Shown one piece after another: positions 6,468 to 8,206 of a stretch of DNA of 8,206 nt. A model generated the notes under the pieces. The model was not told where the DNA came from, ran no database searches, and was given only the letters and a program-made list of their open reading frames with translations. The position numbers were made by a program, and so were the translations under genes. The DNA comes from an uncultured Ruminococcus sp. (GTDB taxonomy: Bacteria > Bacillota > Clostridia > Oscillospirales > Ruminococcaceae). The stretch is from assembly GCA_946186215.1 (NCBI GenBank), contig CAMHMM010000079.1, forward strand, positions 1 to 8,206, given 5' to 3'. Within the stretch, counting starts at the first letter, position 1, and each line of letters opens with the position of its first letter.

Positions 6468-6482
6468 CGAATATCAGCAGCC

Positions 6483-6995
6483 TTATGCTGCTTCCTCTGC
6501 TTCCTTCTTCTCCTTGAGAGCCTGAAGAGTAGCTGCAAGCTTCTGCATGGGACCCTGAAGGGAACCAACGAGCTGTGCAAGAAGTACATCTCTCGATGGG
6601 ATCTTGGAAAGAGCTGTAACACCGGCCTGATCATAAATCTCTGTGCCGATGAAGCCGGCCTTGAGGTTGAACTTATCCTCATGGTCCTCTGCAAACTTTC
6701 CGAGAATTCTTGCGGGAGCAGTCTGATCGTCATTGCTCAGAGCAATAGCGGTAGTGCCCTCAAGAACACCGTCAAGACCTTCGATACCAGCCTCAGCGAG
6801 TGCGCGGCGAAGCATGGTATTCTTCTCTACAAAGTAGGTAACATTAGCCTCTCTGAGCTCTCTGCGGAGCTTAGTGTCTTCCTCAACAGTGATGCCCCTG
6901 TAATCAACGAGCACACCTGCCTCGGCAGCCTTGAGCAGTTCAGTGAGCTTAGCGACCTTAGCCTGCTTTGATTCAAGTGCCTTTGCGCTTGGCAT
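6483..6995 (-). CDS. rplJ: 50S ribosomal protein L10
   Basis: The 170-residue stalk base protein. Its N-terminal domain binds 23S rRNA with L11, and its long C-terminal helix carries the L7/L12 dimers. The family landmarks are present: an N-terminal basic helix, then GVLVDYRGITVEE (about 27-39), the VEKNTMLRRAL segment (about 56-66), and an Ala/Lys/Glu-rich C-terminal helix (KLAATLQALKEKKEAEEAA). The length is usual for Firmicutes. The ATG at 6993-6995 has a strong GGAGGT 8 bases upstream (7004-7009). It is the first gene of the rplJ-rplL unit and is controlled by its own leader RNA (about 7044-7190), to which L10, with L12, is known to bind in related bacteria. rplK and rplA, which usually precede it, are absent; a CE2 esterase lies there instead. 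Confidence 0.98.
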   Translation of the reverse strand: MPSAKALESKQAKVAKLTELLKAAEAGVLVDYRGITVEEDTKLRRELREANVTYFVEKNTMLRRALAEAGIEGLDGVLEGTTAIALSNDDQTAPARILGKFAEDHEDKFNLKAGFIGTEIYDQAGVTALSKIPSRDVLLAQLVGSLQGPMQKLAATLQALKEKKEAEEAA

Positions 6996-7043
6996 TTCTT
7001 TACACCTCCAAAAAATTATTGGATCATGGTGCTATCAATTCAT

Positions 7044-7071
7044 AAGAAAAGCCCTTCCACACGGGAAGGGC
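7044..7071 (-). terminator. Leader terminator (attenuator) upstream of rplJ
   Basis: On the - strand GCCCTTCC (7064-7071) pairs with GGAAGGGC (7051-7058) around a 5-base loop, followed by TTTTCTT (7044-7050). It ends about 50 bases before the rplJ start, so it would abort transcription before the gene. The CCTTCC in its 5' arm can alternatively pair with GGAAGG in the L10-binding region (7121-7126), which gives a simple on/off switch. Confidence 0.85.
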
Positions 7072-7190
7072 GCACGATCATGTCAAAGCTCTCTTAAAAG
7101 AGAACGATCTGTACAGCGATCCTTCCTCGGCAGGAATTACACACGAAACCGTGCTGCCTGCTGTCTTTAGAATACGATAGCTCTAATCAA
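7044..7190 (-). ncRNA. Ribosomal protein L10 leader (autoregulatory mRNA element)
   Basis: This 5' untranslated element lets L10(L12)4 lower its own expression. The hallmark sequences are present on the - strand: AAAGACAGCAGG (7157-7168) and CCTGCCGAGGA (7124-7134). They pair as GCAGG/CCTGC and carry the purine-rich kinked region characteristic of this family. Between them lies a small CACG/CGTG hairpin (7142-7153). A further AT-rich hairpin (7091-7102) and an intrinsic terminator (7051-7071) follow before the rplJ start. The boundaries are approximate: the 5' end is set from the promoter and the 3' end from the terminator tail. Confidence 0.85.
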
Positions 7191-7197
7191 CTTTTGT

Positions 7198-7226
7198 ATT
7201 ATACTATTTTTTCATCGCCTTGTCAA
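7198..7226 (-). promoter_or_regulatory. Consensus SigA promoter of rplJ-rplL
   Basis: The - strand has a perfect TTGACA (7221-7226), exactly 17 bases, then a perfect TATAAT (7198-7203). The start site should be near 7190, just before the L10 leader. Full consensus fits a highly expressed ribosomal gene limited afterwards by attenuation. Confidence 0.93.
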
Positions 7227-7281
7227 GCGGTATTGAACGATTTGTATGAATGCACAATACAGTGTGACATTATGCGCTGTT

Positions 7282-7334
7282 AGAATATGTTATGCACAAA
7301 TCATTTCTGAGAGAATCTGCAAAAAACATATTCT
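7282..7334 (-). other. Long inverted repeat just past the CE2 esterase (possible transcript end)
   Basis: Arms AGAATATGTT (7282-7291) and AACATATTCT (7325-7334) are a perfect 10-bp inverted repeat around 33 bases that can fold further (TTCT/AGAA). It begins 4 bases after the esterase stop on the - strand. The stem is A/T-rich and no T-tract follows, so it is not a classic intrinsic terminator, though it could protect the 3' end or slow polymerase. Confidence 0.35.
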
Positions 7335-7338
7335 TTCA

Positions 7339-8206
7339 TTATATCCCTGTATCAAGCTCCCTGATCGCCGCAATCAGCTTTTCGCTTGCCTTCTCATGTG
7401 TAGCCTCGGTGGGATGCCAGTCAGAGGCATAGCCGTCTGCATTCACATCCTGAATATCAAAATGCAGCGTTGAGATATCGCTGTCCCCTGTCTGCGCTAT
7501 ATATTCCTCAACCGTCTTTTCAATAAACGGGTAGAGATCATCACCCATTATCCCCAGTGAACAGATGATATGCGCCTTGGGATGAACTTCTCTGATATGC
7601 TTTAAAAATTCATCATAGTTTTCCATGTATTCTCTGATGCGCTCTTCATCCGACCTTGTCCATGACGCATCATTGGTGCCGAGATTTATCACGACCACAT
7701 CCGGCTCAAATTTTGAATGATCCCATTCTATATTCGCTGCGGTAAGCCCGCCGTCAAAGTTTGAATAGGAAAAACCGAACTTATCATAATATTTCGGGAC
7801 AAGCTGTGACTTCTGCTGAGTCTTTCCGTCGCTGTAACCCGAGCAGATGCCGTAACCGCTGTAGGAAACAAGGCTCCAGTCTGCATTCAGCTTTTCAGAA
7901 GTCTTTATAGCATATGCCCTTGTGCAATCCTCGGTAGCAGTGGAGAATGGCTTTTCATGCTTTTCGTCATCCACGCCATAGCCGCAGGTGATGGAATCCC
8001 CTATAAATTCGATCTTCATAGGGCGGCCTTCGGCAGGCATCACAGTCCCGTCGGTATCTATTGCCGATATACCGCAGACCGACTGCGCCGATTCGGAAAG
8101 CTTGATGACTTTGATCTCTGCTGTGCGCTCGGAGTCACCGTCGAATACGGTAAATTCCTTTGAGGATCTGTCAATGATCTCGTCAAGGACTCTTTCTCCG
8201 TCAACA
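7339..8206 (-). CDS. CE2-type SGNH acetyl esterase (acetylxylan esterase-like), 5' end missing
   Basis: An enzyme expected to remove O-acetyl groups from xylan or other plant polysaccharides. The frame stays open to the right edge, so 288 residues are visible and the true start lies beyond 8206; the ATG/GTG at 8038-8043 are internal. The layout matches carbohydrate esterase family 2. An N-terminal beta-sandwich piece (FTVFDGDSERTAEIKVIKLS) leads into the SGNH domain. That domain shows block I EFIGDSITCGYGVDDE with the nucleophile Ser (codon 7993-7995), a TEDCTRAYAI segment, an SGYGICSGYSDG loop with the oxyanion Gly, block III NLGTNDASW and block V SDWHPTEATHEK with the catalytic His. Whether it is secreted cannot be seen, as the signal region is outside. 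Other SGNH deacetylases are possible, but CE2 is the best match from memory. Stop is TAA at 7339-7341. Confidence 0.88.
   Translation of the reverse strand, partial: VDGERVLDEIIDRSSKEFTVFDGDSERTAEIKVIKLSESAQSVCGISAIDTDGTVMPAEGRPMKIEFIGDSITCGYGVDDEKHEKPFSTATEDCTRAYAIKTSEKLNADWSLVSYSGYGICSGYSDGKTQQKSQLVPKYYDKFGFSYSNFDGGLTAANIEWDHSKFEPDVVVINLGTNDASWTRSDEERIREYMENYDEFLKHIREVHPKAHIICSLGIMGDDLYPFIEKTVEEYIAQTGDSDISTLHFDIQDVNADGYASDWHPTEATHEKASEKLIAAIRELDTGI

Noticed and set aside
8038..8043. GTG/ATG as the start of the CE2-type esterase
   Set aside because: The frame stays open to the window edge and encodes the conserved N-terminal beta-sandwich of the family, so these are internal codons.
1..8206. 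Mobile elements, CRISPR arrays, tRNA or rRNA genes, toxin-antitoxin or phage genes
   Set aside because: I found no transposase, regularly spaced repeats, cloverleaf or related proteins on either strand.

Overview
The window looks like a Firmicute of class Clostridia, most likely a Ruminococcus-like gut or rumen fibre degrader (inferred). The signs are strong GGAGG ribosome-binding sites, textbook TTGACA/TATAAT promoters, a lipobox sugar-binding protein, a CUT1 sugar importer without its own ATPase, a CE2-type acetyl esterase and a soluble FAD_binding_2 reductase of the kind common in anaerobic Firmicutes. Only the gene at the left edge is on the + strand; all other genes are on the - strand.

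Layout from left to right. (1) Positions 1-564 (+) hold the 3' part of a small FSA/TalC-family transaldolase; its active-site residues point to transaldolase rather than fructose-6-phosphate aldolase. A hairpin terminator follows. (2) Positions 762-5650 (-) hold a sugar-uptake cassette, transcribed right to left: lipoprotein solute-binding protein, GC-rich attenuator-like hairpin, MalF-type permease, MalG-type permease, a second hairpin, then an FAD-dependent reductase starting at TTG. A consensus-like promoter with a perfect -35 box lies upstream. (3) Positions 5651-6048 are a 398-base intergenic region with that promoter, two palindromes that could be operators, and the rplL terminator. (4) Positions 6049-7226 (-) hold a self-contained rplJ-rplL transcription unit: consensus promoter, L10 leader RNA with an intrinsic terminator, L10, L7/L12 and a terminator. 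Neither rplK-rplA nor rpoB-rpoC is adjacent. (5) Positions 7339-8206 (-) hold most of a CE2-type SGNH acetyl esterase that runs off the right edge.

How the genes fit together. The esterase would remove acetyl groups from plant polysaccharide. The binding protein and permeases would import an oligosaccharide, powered by a shared MsmK-type ATPase encoded elsewhere, and transaldolase works in central sugar-phosphate metabolism. The physiological link is plausible but inferred; the substrate of the transporter and of the reductase cannot be read from the sequence. I see no mobile element, CRISPR array, tRNA or rRNA. I do not see a clearly new system. The points most worth checking are the isolated rplJL unit with its readable attenuation switch and the reductase attached to the sugar importer.
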